Positions 47,049 through 58,320 of a DNA stretch of 64,000 nt are shown one piece after another. Each line of letters begins with the position of its first letter. The stretch's first letter is position 1. Below the pieces are notes generated by a model, which ran no database searches, had not been told where the DNA came from, and worked only from the letters and a program-made list of their open reading frames with translations. Location of the stretch: assembly GCA_034769895.1 (NCBI GenBank), contig JAWRYS010001482.1, forward strand, positions 1-64,000, written 5' to 3'. This DNA is from Magicicada septendecula. Lineage: Eukaryota > Arthropoda > Insecta > Hemiptera > Cicadidae. The position numbers and the translations under genes were made by a program.

Positions 47049-48343
47049 TTATATCATCTCGACCGAACGGAAGAACAGCGCGTTCTTCTTGTTATGGCGC
47101 AAGTACGTTAAAACGTGAGCTAAACTGATTTTCATACGCCCATTACGCACGAAGCCCATTCCGTTGTAATATCTCATGAGCGTGTGTTGTTTCGTGTCCA
47201 ACGCTCGTACGGTGTTGACGGAATTCGTGTCTTTGAATATGACGCTACGTATAACGTTGTCGCGGTACTCGTGCATTTCCGCTACTACGACGTTATCGTT
47301 CTCGGGTAGGCGCTCGCACATGTGTTTAGCTTTGAGTTCGGCGATCGGGTGCTGACTTCGTGACTCCGAGTGCAGGTGTATCAGGTACGAGTTCAACAAC
47401 CAAAATTCGTCAGCCATAGCGCCGGTGCACCGCTGCCACTGTTCGTACAAACGTCGGTCTTTCACCGTGTACCCTTGTTCGTGCGAGTACTGCAGACGAA
47501 AGTATTCGCAATACTCGCGGAGCGTAGGCAACGCCTCCTTCAGAAAGGGTACCGAAAACAATCCCTGCGCCTTGTTGTTGCCTTGTTGTTCACCATCGCG
47601 AACTGTTTACCTCTCGTTAGTGTCGGTAACGAGGACGGTGGACAGTGCACGTCAAAACGTACGTTGTAGCTAGGATCTAGTGCGCACTTTGGCGCTATCG
47701 CCACCGCGCTTCTGTATATTTCAATGGGTGTACATATCGGAATAGTGCGCTCCGTAATGACGATGCAACACTAAACGTGAGGGATCGAACTTCCGTAGGC
47801 GAGCATGTACACCGTGGCGTAGTTTATCCGTCCGTGCGAATTGTGTAAACCGTGCACACGTTGAACGGCGCATACAGTTCGGGAATCGGACGGAAACGTG
47901 AAAGAAATTCCATCCGTGACGTACGGTACACTTGAACATACTATTTTCGTAAACCACGAGTTCTACCGGTACGTTGTTGTTTCGTTTGCACTCTTCGATA
48001 AATTCAAGCCAACGTGATTTGTTGTGTATACAATCGGAGACTATCATCAACAGCACGATCGGTGGCAGAGATATCTGTCAACACCGAACTTGTAACGTGT
48101 ACAGTAGTTGCCACAAAATCGTTTTTTCTTCACAACATACATGGAACACAAGTTGGATCGTATCGCGCTTTGCGACGGTTTTGTTATCGCGAAATGTTTT
48201 CCATCGTTGTATCGATAGACGTCCATCGTGTCGGTGATGTGCGATGCAAGTGATACGCGCTTCGACATCCACACGATATTTAAAGTGTATACGCATAATG
48301 TTTGTGTAATTGTTTTAATTTTTTTTATCATGGGCAACATCAC
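47049..48343 (-). pseudogene. Unknown Polinton gene upstream of the integrase
   Basis: I do not recognise this gene. Pieces 48,343-48,047, 48,056-47,721 and 47,561-47,049 join into roughly 430 codons with a frame change near 48,050, a stop at 47,721 and a frame slip near 47,575. At that slip the short repeat CAACAAGG is duplicated. The first part is Cys- and basic-rich (KKKRFCGNYCTRYKF). The last part is helical and hydrophilic (ALPTLREYCEYFRLQYSHEQ), with no catalytic motif seen. It ends 15 bp before the integrase start, consistent with an ordered minus-strand gene block. Confidence 0.5.
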
Positions 48344-48442
48344 TCAGACTTTGGACTGGCTACTGCCGTTTAGTTATAGTAGTAGTACTAACACATAGTA
48401 CTTCTAGTACTACCCAAACGGGTTTGTAGGTGAGTTTATGCC

Positions 48443-48458
48443 GGCTCTGAAAAGAGCC
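48443..48458 (-). promoter_or_regulatory. Histone-type 3' stem-loop sequence
   Basis: On the minus strand the 16-mer GGCTCTTTTCAGAGCC is an exact match to the animal replication-dependent histone mRNA 3' stem-loop core (six-pair stem, UUUC loop). It is preceded by an A-rich flank (CAAAAAC). The 3' flank (GGCATA) does not fit the usual ACCC, and no purine-rich downstream element is evident. It lies just downstream of the BIR coding remnant, where a transcript 3' end would be. Confidence 0.5.
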
Positions 48459-48479
48459 GTTTTTGTGTGCGTCGACTTC

Positions 48480-48727
48480 TACAACCACTCGCGGACGAAA
48501 TTACTTAGGCGGGATTGTGTCTCGCCTCCCAATCCATAATTCTTATTTTGTATACGCAACATCTTACTACATCGCCGTCGCCTTCGTAAAAGAACCCGGC
48601 TTTGGCCAGGTCGTACAGTTTCACGTTCCCATGGGGATATATAGGAACGTAAAATTTAATATGCCCGGCGTTGGATGTTGTAATAGCTGTTCAGACGTTT
48701 TGTAATAAAATATGCGTATGCATCCAT
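48480..48727 (-). pseudogene. BIR-domain (IAP-like) gene remnant, Polinton cargo
   Basis: From an ATG at 48,727 the frame starts MDAYAYFITKRLNSYYN, matching the opening of a BIR domain. After frame changes near 48,620-48,660 it continues YDLAKAGFFYEGDGDVVRC, the diagnostic BIR centre, then the MDWEARHNP segment. The second zinc Cys of the CxxC pair is replaced (RCCVY), and the downstream His and Cys ligands are missing. BIR proteins bind and inhibit caspases or act with RING ligases, and are found in several insect DNA viruses. It is the first gene of the minus-strand block and faces the polymerase promoter across the GC-rich intergenic region. Confidence 0.65.
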
Positions 48728-48769
48728 ATCTGAAGCAAGAATGCTCGTTTGCTTCGGTACATTCCACCT

Positions 48770-48935
48770 CCACGAGGATAGCTGCGCGCGCAACCGGTAG
48801 TGGGAGAGGTAATCACTGACGGTGGGGGGAGAGCTGCGCGCGCAGTCGGTAGTGGGGATTGCTGTCGCCAGTATGTAGTAGGAGCGGTATGAAATAAACC
48901 ATAGTAGTGGGAGGGGATAGCTGCGCGCGCAGCCT
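48770..48935. promoter_or_regulatory. Divergent intergenic region with three CTGCGCGCGCAG palindromes
   Basis: The 12 bp palindrome CTGCGCGCGCAG is exact at 48,834-48,845 and 48,921-48,932, with a one-base variant at 48,782-48,793. Each has G-rich GGTAGTGGG-like flanks. The block lies between the leftward BIR gene and the rightward polymerase, so it may be a shared promoter or a replication-related site. Confidence 0.55.
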
Positions 48936-49022
48936 GAAGTGTAAGCGGAGAGGGGATCGCTGTCGACGTTCACTTCGTAGTTATCCTTTGAGTCTCGTGC
49001 AGACTAACTTTCTCGTACTGCA

Positions 49023-49060
49023 TATAAAGTGCCGATTATTTTCTAACTTCGTATCAGTCT
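49023..49060 (+). promoter_or_regulatory. Core promoter of the DNA polymerase gene
   Basis: TATAAAG at 49,023-49,029 is followed 33 bp later by an insect-type initiator (TCAGT, A at 49,056). The first ATG of the polymerase region is about 90 bp further on, at 49,146. Confidence 0.6.
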
Positions 49061-49145
49061 TAGATTGTTCCTCAAGCGAGCAAGTAATTGTTTTGCTTTT
49101 ATCGTTTTAAGTTTTTTTGTGTTGTTGTGATTAATAGTGCCAAGA

Positions 49146-52100
49146 ATGCAGTCGTTTTCTGTTGCTCGTAAACATTCTTTGCGTGGCGCGTTGGTGTCGT
49201 AGTTTACACGCCTGTTACGGAGGACGAAGGATGTGTCAACGATGTCATAACCTTTTTCGATGAAATGCACGATACGTTACGTACGGACATTCTAAACGAA
49301 CTGACACGATTGCTTATTATAAAGTGGCATATAACGGTTAAAGCGAGATTTGTCAAGTACATCGTAAACGCTGACACGGGCGAGGACGAAGAACTGACGA
49401 CCGAAGCCTATTTTCACGGACGATGTCATACGAAGCTGATCGGTGACCGAGTCGTATTGCCCGATCGTTTAGAAGCTTCGTAAGAAAAAATCATTGAATC
49501 AATTTATAAATTCACGCGCGAGGGTAGCGGTTGGGCGTTGGACTACATCGTCTTTTTAGAACTCGTTCTCTCACGGTACCAACCGCTGGCCGCCTCCAGT
49601 TTCATCCGTACACCCTCCGAATTGTCTCGTACTAAATCCATCATCAACGTGAACAATAAGGGCGATCAAATGTGTTTCGTATGGTCAGTGTTGGCCGCTC
49701 TGTTTCCTCAACACAGAGACACGAGCGTGTATCCAAATACAAATCACATTTCCACAGTATTATCACTTCCGGTATAACTTATCCCACCCGACTATGCGAC
49801 ATTGTGAAGTTCGAACGAGACAATTCTGACGTTTCTATAAATGTTTTCGGATACGAAGAAAATGAAATTTACCCGTTAAGAATAATTCCTTCCAGTGGCA
49901 AACGACATTATGTTAATCTATTACTTCTTACCACTGACGACCGAAAACATTACTGTTTAATTAAAAAGTAATAACCGCTTACTGTCTTCACTAACCAAAC
50001 ACAAAGCCCGTTCTTCCTATTGCGATTACTGTCTGTACAGGTTCTGCGAAGAACGACTCCTTACCGAACATGAACACGTCCCCCACTGTTCACCGTACGG
50101 CGAACAGAGAATTCGTTTACCGGTGAAGGAGGAGGAGAAAGTGATGTGTTCCAAAAATTACACCTACTGCCATAAGGTCCCTTTCGCGATATACGCAGAC
50201 TTTGAATCGTTCATCGTCCCTTGGCATCGCTGCGACGCTCCTCCTCACACATCGTCCACCACAACGTTACACCTTCCTTCAGGCTTCTCCTACATCATAG
50301 TCGACCACGAGCATAATATTTTCAAACTCCAGGACGTTTATCACGGTGAGAATGTGGTACAGACCTTTCTCGATACACTGGTCGTCGAAGAGCGTGAACT
50401 CTTCAGAATCATACGTTTCATCGTGCCCATGACTATGAGTCAGCGGGACGTGTTATCTTTCGCGAATGCCGTTGTATGCCATCTCTGTGAAAAACCGCTG
50501 ACCGACGACGGCAAGGTGCGCAACCATTGTCATCTGACCGGACGATACCTGGGCGCAGCGCACAACGTTTGTAACATGAACTTCAAGACTCCCCGACACA
50601 TACCCGTACTTTTCCATAACTTACGAGGTTACGACGCGCATCATTTGGTACAAGGGTTGGGTAAATACAAAAATCTCGCTTGTATCGCTACCACTAATGA
50701 ACGCTTCGTATCGGTCTCGTTGGGTGCCCTGCGTTTCGTAGACACGCTTCAATTTTTGAACACGTCCTTGGACACACTAGTTGGAAACTTGCGCGCGAGC
50801 GGAGCGGATTTCGCTTTAACGAAGCAATGTTTCGAAGAACACTTCGAGCTACTCTTACGTAAGGGCGTGTACCCTTACGATTACATGACGGGTAGCGAGA
50901 AGTTCGACGAAACACGTTCTGCCCGCACGCGAACACTTTTTCAACAGGCTGAGTGAATCGCCCGTGTCGGACGAAGATTACGCTCACGCGCAGAACGTGT
51001 GGCGGATTTTCGGAATCCGAACGCTGGGCGAATATCACGATCTATATCTGAAAACAGATGTACTGCTGCCGGCCGACGTCTTCGAGGCGTTCCGTGAGAT
51101 GGCCGTGCGGTACTACCAGAACGATCCGGCTCATCTTTACTCGCTTCCGGGCGTCGCTTGACACGCGATGTTAAAGATGACCGGCGTGCGACTGGAGCTG
51201 TTGACGGATATAAATCAGCATCTCTTTATCGAATCGGCCGTTCACGGCGGCGTTAGCATGGTACACAACCGCCATGCCAAGGCAACAACCGGCTAATCGC
51301 CGATCAGTACGATGCTTCAAAGCCGACCTCTTTCATACTGTACACCGACTGCAACAACCTTTACGGTGCGGCCATGTCACAGCCGCTCCCTTACGCCGAC
51401 TTCAGATGGCTCGATCGTAACGAGATCGACTCACTGGACTTGCGTACTCTGAGCGATGACGGTGACACAGGCTACATACTCGAGGTCGACCTACACTATC
51501 CGTCCGAACTTCACGACCTCCACTCCGATTATTCGCTGGCGCCCGTCCGTTCCTGCGTCAATCCCGACAAGCTTTCACCATACTCTCGCCGACTCCACAC
51601 ACGACTGCACTATACAAAAGGGTTTAGCGGATCGGAAACACCTTCGTCGTCCGTTCCCAAGTTGCTGACGCCTTTGGATGACAAGCAAAAATACGTTCTC
51701 CATTTTCGAAATTTATAGTTGTATCTGAGTCTTGGCCTAGAATTGAAAGCGGTCCATAGGGTGTTGAGTTTTAAACAGAGAGCGTGGATGAAACCGTTTA
51801 TCGATTTCAACACGTAAAAGAGAGAGGCAGCCACAAACAGTTTTGAAAAGGATTTTTTTCAAACTGATGGTCAACGCCGTCTATGGCAAATCGCTGCAGA
51901 ACGTGAGGAAACGAATAGACTTCCAACTAGCTTCTAACGAACGACAGCTGCAGAAACTGGTTTCCAATCCACGGCTAAAGCGTATGATCCGCTACACCGA
52001 TGACTTGGTCGGACTGGCCTTACGAAACAGGACGATATTCCTTTCCCGTCCGGTGTACGTCGGCTTCACAGTACTCGACGTCAGCAAACTAATAATGTAC

Positions 52101-52703
52101 GACTTTTATTATCGGTACGCTGTCACCAAGTACGGACGACGATTGACATTACTGATGACTGATACAGACAGTTTACTTTACAGTATACGGACTGACGACG
52201 TGTACGCTGATATGAAAGAGGATCTCCACCTTTTCGACACGTCGGACTATCCCGTGGATCATCTTTGCCATAGCGACGGCAACAAAAAGGTCGTGGGGAA
52301 GTTCAAGGATGAAACTCACGGGAAACCCATCAGGGAATTTGTCGGATTCAGAGCAAAATGTTACTCGCTCCTGTTGTCCGACCGCACCGACAAAAAGGTG
52401 GCGAAAGGTGTGCCAAGAGTGGCAATACAAAATAGGTTACGACATCAATTGTACAGCGAGTGTCTTTTCGATAGTCATACGGTTTTCACATCTGCCGAGT
52501 GTATACGAAGCGATCGTCATAAGCTGTACACGCAACGTGAAACGAAACTTTCCCAGTCACCTTATGACGTTAAGAGGTACGTACTGGACGACGGCATAAC
52601 TACGCTCGCGTACGGACACTACAGGACACGTAAACGTACGATTTCCGAAGTCGATGATGGTCCTAACAATGAAGTGAAGAGGCGGAGGTGCACGGACCAG
52701 TAA
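49146..52703 (+). pseudogene. Polinton protein-primed family B DNA polymerase, multiply broken
   Basis: The motifs run in order over about 1,180 codons. The N-terminal region has YQPLAASSF and, later, INVFGYEENEIYPL. A zinc-finger-like CDYC...HEHVPHC lies near 50,020-50,090. Then come Exo I YADFES, an endonuclease-VII-like Cys/His cluster (CHLCEKPL, NHCHLTGRY), Exo II NLRGYDAHH and Exo III YLKTDVLLPADVFE. The polymerase motifs follow: A (YTDCNNLYGAAMSQPLP), B (KLMVNAVYGKSLQN) and C (MTDTDSLLY). The C-terminus is basic (VKRRRC). Lesions include an early frameshift near 49,200, stops at 49,481 (TAA), 51,159 (TGA) and 51,716 (TAG), frame changes near 49,690, 49,970, 50,950 and 51,290, and a slip in a seven-T run near 51,855. 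The ancestor replicated the element from a terminal protein. Confidence 0.9.
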
Positions 52704-54593
52704 TTCACGGTAGGAATATACTCGTATTTCATGTATAAAAATTATTTAATACAATTCACACAGTGCAAATTCAATAGACCTTCATGGGGAAAGGGGGAGG
52801 TAGGCGACTAGATGACGACAGTTAATTTGTTTAACCTTGTGAAACAGGTGCAAGCCGCGGGTGATGTAATCGACTCCCGCCGAGACGGAGGGGAATATGC
52901 GTTTAATTTTAAACAACAAGATGTTGTCTGACCTCGTAAACGTTATGAGGGTGGGGGGACTATGTCTGTAGCAGACTCCCACCGAGCAAATGCATATATA
53001 TTGTACTGTTTCGAATTTCAGATATTACTTTCTTCTATATGTCCCACGTTGGTTGTGTCATTTATTGTACTGTTCTTAATTACAAGTATTATAATATATG
53101 TTGGCGACATTTATTGTACTGTTATTTAATTGCAAATATAATATTTCTATATGCCACCATTGTGGATGCCATTTAATGTGCTGATCTCTTTTTATATTAG
53201 TTATATTTGTTTTATTTGCAATAGTAATTTCCCTTTATTTGGGCAATCAGTACGAGTTGTCTATATTATTTTAGTATTTGAATAATTTTATGGATTGTTT
53301 ATGTTTAACATCTGCTCATGAAAAAACTCTATCTCAGGGTCGACAACTACTAATTTGATTTATATTATTTAATGCTGGGAATGATTGATTATTTTCTTTA
53401 ATCATTACCAAATAACGTTAGTTAATAAATTTTTGAAGAAATAACAAGGTAATAATATCTACTAAATGTTAATAGATTGAATCTGAGCTCTTCACATGGG
53501 TTCAATTCTCGCTGATGTTTATCATCTTAAATATAATGTTAGGCTTCGTGGTTTGTTCCTTCTCTGGGATTTTTTATTAGATTAAATGTCGGATTATATT
53601 TTCTTCTTTGATTACTAAATTGATGCTTCTTTTAAATATCGAATTTTATTGTGTTGACTATCAAATTATGTTCCAGGACAGGCTTCCTCTTTAGATCGGC
53701 GTTCTATAAATGATATACTCAGACTTCTTGAAAATATTGATGTTTATTAAGTTGAATAAAAATTATAATTCTTTCAGTATCACAGGTTTATACTCTGATA
53801 TTTATTCTATTAGATATAAATTTCAATTCTCTTCTTGTTTGTGATTACAATATTGAATATAAATTTAAAACTCTTTTACAGGATCACTCTTAGATGTTTA
53901 TTAGATTAAATATAAATGTTAACTCCCTTCTTTTAGATGTTTCCTATATTAAATACAAAATTAAACTCCATTTATAGAATCACTCTCTTTGATCTTTTTC
54001 TCATTGAATATAAAATTAAACTCAACAAATTTTCTCCCATTTCAATACAATTCAATTATAACAATTTACAATTTGCCATATAGATACCTAACTAAATTCG
54101 TCACATCTTTTCATCATATTACTCTTAAAAACATATATAATTTTAATAATTATTATTAATTACATTTATTTGAGTTTTTACATTATCCATTCTAATTAGT
54201 ATATTTTAGATTACAATTTTATTAATCTTTCATTTTATTTTAATGTTTATTTCAAAATTTAATATAATAATTGTCAACATATATTTCTTAATGCTGTTCT
54301 GTAGTATACAATTCCAATATTGGAGTCAACGTCTATGTTGGTCGTGACTAACAAATCAGTTTTTTTTTGTTTACAATTCTAACATATGTTCACAATACTA
54401 TTAAATTTATACCTTTGCTTCTTCTAAAACTATTATTTTATTCTTATGTACTGTGGTTTATTTTTACAGCAGTACATAATATATACTGTATAAGACTTTT
54501 GTCGCAACGGTTATCACATTCAGTTTGTTTTACAACTTGCATGTAAGTACTTACTGTATTTTCTGTTGATGTTCAGGATTACACACGCACGCA

Positions 54594-54636
<43 letters not shown>

Positions 54637-54686
54637 CATTATGTTCTTTCACTAATTAATATACATCTTTCATTACATTTTACAGA
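52704..54686. other. AT-rich stretch, no gene; CA microsatellite at its end
   Basis: Beyond the polymerase stop the first 300 bp are still moderately GC-rich and may be Polinton 3' sequence. From about 53,000 it is AT-rich without coding character. A (CA)n microsatellite lies at 54,584-54,634. No terminal inverted repeat of the Polinton was recognised. Confidence 0.5.
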
Positions 54687-56200
54687 ATGCATAACAACGG
54701 GCGAATATGCAAGCATCGTATACAAGAGGAGCAGCGGCGTGTAAGATAGTAAGTACAACATTTATTTTATTTAATGAACACAAACAATATATTCCATTCG
54801 ACTGGCTTACTGTTTTTTTTTTTATAGTTCACAACGGCTACAACGTGCGCTGCTGGCAACCACGAGTCCCCCATCTCCTCAACCCGGGACGAGTCGGTAA
54901 GTGCGTTTTCATTGTCAATCTCTTACACTATTGCGATTACGTCAGGTTTCAAATTTATATATATTTTATTTTCAGTGATGCTGATGGATCACCCGCTGCT
55001 GTCAGCACGGGTGCAGCATCTCCTCAACCCGGCACGAGTCAATAAGTCCGTTTTCATTAACAATCTATTGCACTATTACGTATGCATTGGGTGTTAAATT
55101 TACACTTTTTTTCAGTCATGCTGTCGGTCTACCTGCTGCTGCCAGCACAGGTCCTGCATCTCCTCAACCCGGCACGAGTCGGTACGTCCGTTTTCATTAA
55201 CATTCCGTTGTACTAATGCGTTTACGTTCGATATTAAATTTGTACTTTTTTTTCCAGTGATGCCGATTCTACCGAATACAGCGACGACACTGTCAGCGGT
55301 ATCGTGATGCATATGGACGATGCAGAATTTGATGATCGGATCATCGATGGTGGTGATGATGATGACAGTGATGCATATATATGCCCTTATCGCCATCAAC
55401 GATTTCGATTATCGACGTTAGTATGTAAGTCTTCTTCTTAAGCGTTCATATTTTTCTTTTTCCATGACTATACACGTTTTTATATTTTTATTCTGCCACA
55501 CAATGACATTCAACCGCAGCCTCAGCCGCCACGACCTCAGACACCGCAGCCTCTACCGCAGCATGAGCTGCAACCGTCGTCGCAGCAGATACAGCATCAA
55601 CTGCAGTGGATAAGCATTTGTCCGCACTGGATACACCATCAGCCGCACTGTAGACACCATCAGTCGCAGCCTCAACCGGCGCCGCAGCCACATCGACGGG
55701 ATCCACGGTTGCTGTCACTCCACAACAAAGATTACCCATGTACGAAATCATAGACACTAAGACACCAAGGGTGCACAAAAACAACCCCGCGTTGATGTTG
55801 CTACTACTTCGAAGATCATTACCAACGTGGTGTTGGACCCGAGGAGAGGGCTGCGGTGAGTGTCTACCACCGTACACGGATGGAGAGAGGCTCCTCGGGT
55901 TGGCGTGCACCCACACGTTCCATTCTAAGTGTATAGTGAACTGGTTTCGGACCATGGCGTTGGAGGGGGCAGAACCAAGATGCCCACAATGTAGGTTCTA
56001 CGTGTTCGGCAAGCCGAAAAGAGAACTCTACACTCGTATGCATTTTTGAGGTATGTTACGGTGCTCATAAACGTTATTCTAAACCATCCTACTCGCATCA
56101 ACTCTGCGTCACTAATACTGTTTCTTTTTTACTGTTACAGATGGACGTGCACGAGTCGATTTTTACACTGTAATAGTTTTGGTGCCTCCTGGATTTGACT
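54687..56200 (+). CDS. Spliced RING-H2 domain gene with duplicated 66 bp exons
   Basis: Predicted exons are 54,687-54,748, 54,828-54,896, 54,976-55,041, 55,116-55,181, 55,258-55,424 and 55,520-56,050, plus a 3' exon from 56,142. They splice in one frame. The second to fourth exons are copies of a 22-codon module ending SPQPGTS. The fifth is acidic (DDAEFDDRIIDGGDDDDSD). The last coding exon has an Ala/Thr/Ser-rich linker and a C-terminal RING-H2: CGEC, CTHTFHSKC and CPQC, with stop TGA at 56,047. RING-H2 proteins are usually E3 ubiquitin ligases. Odd points are a donor changed from GT to AT after the third exon and two in-frame stops in the linker (55,569 and 55,650 regions). It may be decaying, or splicing may avoid them. 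Confidence 0.6.
54828..55181 (+). repeat. Tandem exon-intron duplication, about 140 bp unit
   Basis: Three successive exon-plus-intron units share the exon text (CATCTCCTCAACCC and GACGAGTC) and part of the following intron (CGTTTTCATT). All introns are phase 2, so adding or losing a unit keeps the frame. Confidence 0.8.
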
Positions 56201-56269
56201 TTGTGTATATTTTGGCGATACATATCACCACCATGCATAGAAGAATTAATCAGATAAAGAAATCATAAA

Positions 56270-58320
56270 TAACTAAGTACTAGAATAAATAATAAATGAA
56301 AGGAAACTTACTAATAAGGGAGTATTAAGCAGTGTATTATGGTTCCAAGCTAAAACAAAACAAGGGATGAAGCAAAATAAATATTAAAGCAAGGTAATAT
56401 TGTAATTATAATGAAAATTAGAAGAATAGAACTTCATAACGTGATAAACCCAATAGATATGGTAAGTGAGAGGTATAAACAAACCCAACGATGAAACAAC
56501 TAACTGGAATGGAATAGAGACATGCGACAAGCAACAAGACATTGAGGACCACATGAATGACAAGACAACACAAAGGAATAAAGAACTCAAAAGATAACAA
56601 ATAACAAAAGAGAATAAACTAAAAACATGTTAATGACCAAGTAAAATGTAAATAGAAAAGTACTACATAAACTAATAACAATAATACTAATTAAAAGAGA
56701 TAATATCAGAAAGTAGGTAGAGTTGTAGAAAATGCAATACAATAAAATAAATGAAAGTAAGCAAAATGTGCATTAGTTTAAGAAAAATTGTAAAAACTTA
56801 TATTGTAAGGAAGTGCAGTGATTAGTGTACAAGGTAGGAGATAGTGATGATCAAAGTTCATGTTATAAACCAGTGGGGAGGGAGAAAGTGGGTTAATGGT
56901 CTTATGTAAGGAATAACATACATTAAGAACCAGTAAATATAAAAGTTGTATGTGTTTAAAGGGTTCAATATACCCAGGAGTTATTATATTATAATTAATT
57001 ATTTAAAGGGATTTTGTATACCCATGATATATCATGTTAGAATTAGTTATTTAAAGGTTTTATGTATACCCACAGGACTTTGTTGTGTTACAATTAACTG
57101 TTGGAAGGATTTTGTATACCCACAGGATATTGTTTTATAATTATGTGTTTATGGGGTTTTGCATACCCATAAGTTTCTTATGTTAGATTTGTTTGTTAAA
57201 GGATTTACTAATTTTTCAAGAACAGTAGTTATAAGAGCTGTTTAGAAATATCAAAATCAGGTACATGGTAAAACCTCATATTATGTAACAAATCATTGTA
57301 AGGGAATGGCAAAATGCTAAACCTATAGGCCAAAAGAGGTGAGCTGAGCTTAAACAGTAAAATGTCCAAAATAGTCTTAACTAAACCAGATAAAATCAGG
57401 GAAGGTATTAACAAAATTATATATAAAAAATCATAATTGTAATAATAAGATGAATAGGGAAGGTAATATTAACACATAAGATAAGCCATTGAAACTGACA
57501 TGCTGTCAATATCATTGTTATTATAAGAAAATGAAAAATAGGTATTTAAAATTGTAATGTTATATATAAGGTAAAAATATCAGACATTATTGTTATTAAT
57601 AAGTACAACCCTATTAGGGCAGATTTAAATAACGAAGGAGGAAATAAGAAGTGTTAAGAAAAAATATGTAAAAGCCTAAAAACTTAAAATTTGTAAATGT
57701 GTTAGAATAAGTGATACTGGGCCGAAATGGGCCACATTCGGCATTAAAATAATTCTATTTTTCCAAACAACAACATCATATAACTCAAATTTAACTTAAT
57801 CTAAAAATAAATAAAGAGTAATTTGAGGTGACAGATTTAAAATTTACATATGTCAAATAATTAAAACCACGTGACCGGGGTCAGGGGCATAATGAACCAA
57901 TTAGGGCCCACAAAAGCCGGGTCATAGCCGTTTTTTAACGGAAAAATTAGTTTAGTCTATTGTTAAAACTCAAGCTGTATAGACGCAATCCATGTAATCG
58001 AGAATTACATTTTGATGAATAATATTAATGACTGAAAGTAAAAGTAAAGGGATGACGATACCAAATTAAGAAAAAACATTAGAGAACCACACAGACAACC
58101 CATACTAACAGAAATAATTGAAGACCGAATAACAAGACGACGATTTATTCAAACTAATACTCCGAGTGGTGAGATATCTTCATAAATTCATAACGAAATA
58201 ACCTTAACACACACTACACGAGTTTCACCAACAACACTGTTAATCCAGACACTTGTGAACTTCAACAAACCTTTATTTAATAACATTGTGGACATAAAAC
58301 CATTAAAACACTATTTAAGT
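56270..58320. other. AT-rich stretch with degenerate tandem repeat, no gene
   Basis: No credible coding sequence. Between about 56,945 and 57,200 five degenerate copies of a 45-58 bp unit share TTTTGTATACCCA and AATTA-rich spacers. Near 58,350-58,420 there is a CpG patch with two inverted GCCATTT-type motifs (GGCCATTTTG and GCCGCCATTT) that resemble YY1 sites. Confidence 0.55.

Larger units (their letters stand above)
43000..52703. mobile_element. Decayed Maverick/Polinton core
   Basis: Integrase, packaging ATPase, a DUF8207-like protein and protein-primed DNA polymerase B occur together. That set defines Maverick/Polinton elements (and adintovirus-like relatives). GC and CpG content are clearly higher than in the flanks. 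The gene blocks diverge from about 48.73-49.15 kb. Terminal inverted repeats and outer limits were not found, and no capsid or adenovirus-type protease gene was recognised. Coordinates span only the coding core. Confidence 0.85.

Noticed and set aside
55488..55955. 155-residue minus-strand ORF, Ala/Val-rich
   Set aside because: It is the reverse complement of the Ala/Thr/Ser-rich linker and RING exon; the RING-H2 zinc ligands and splice sites support the plus strand.
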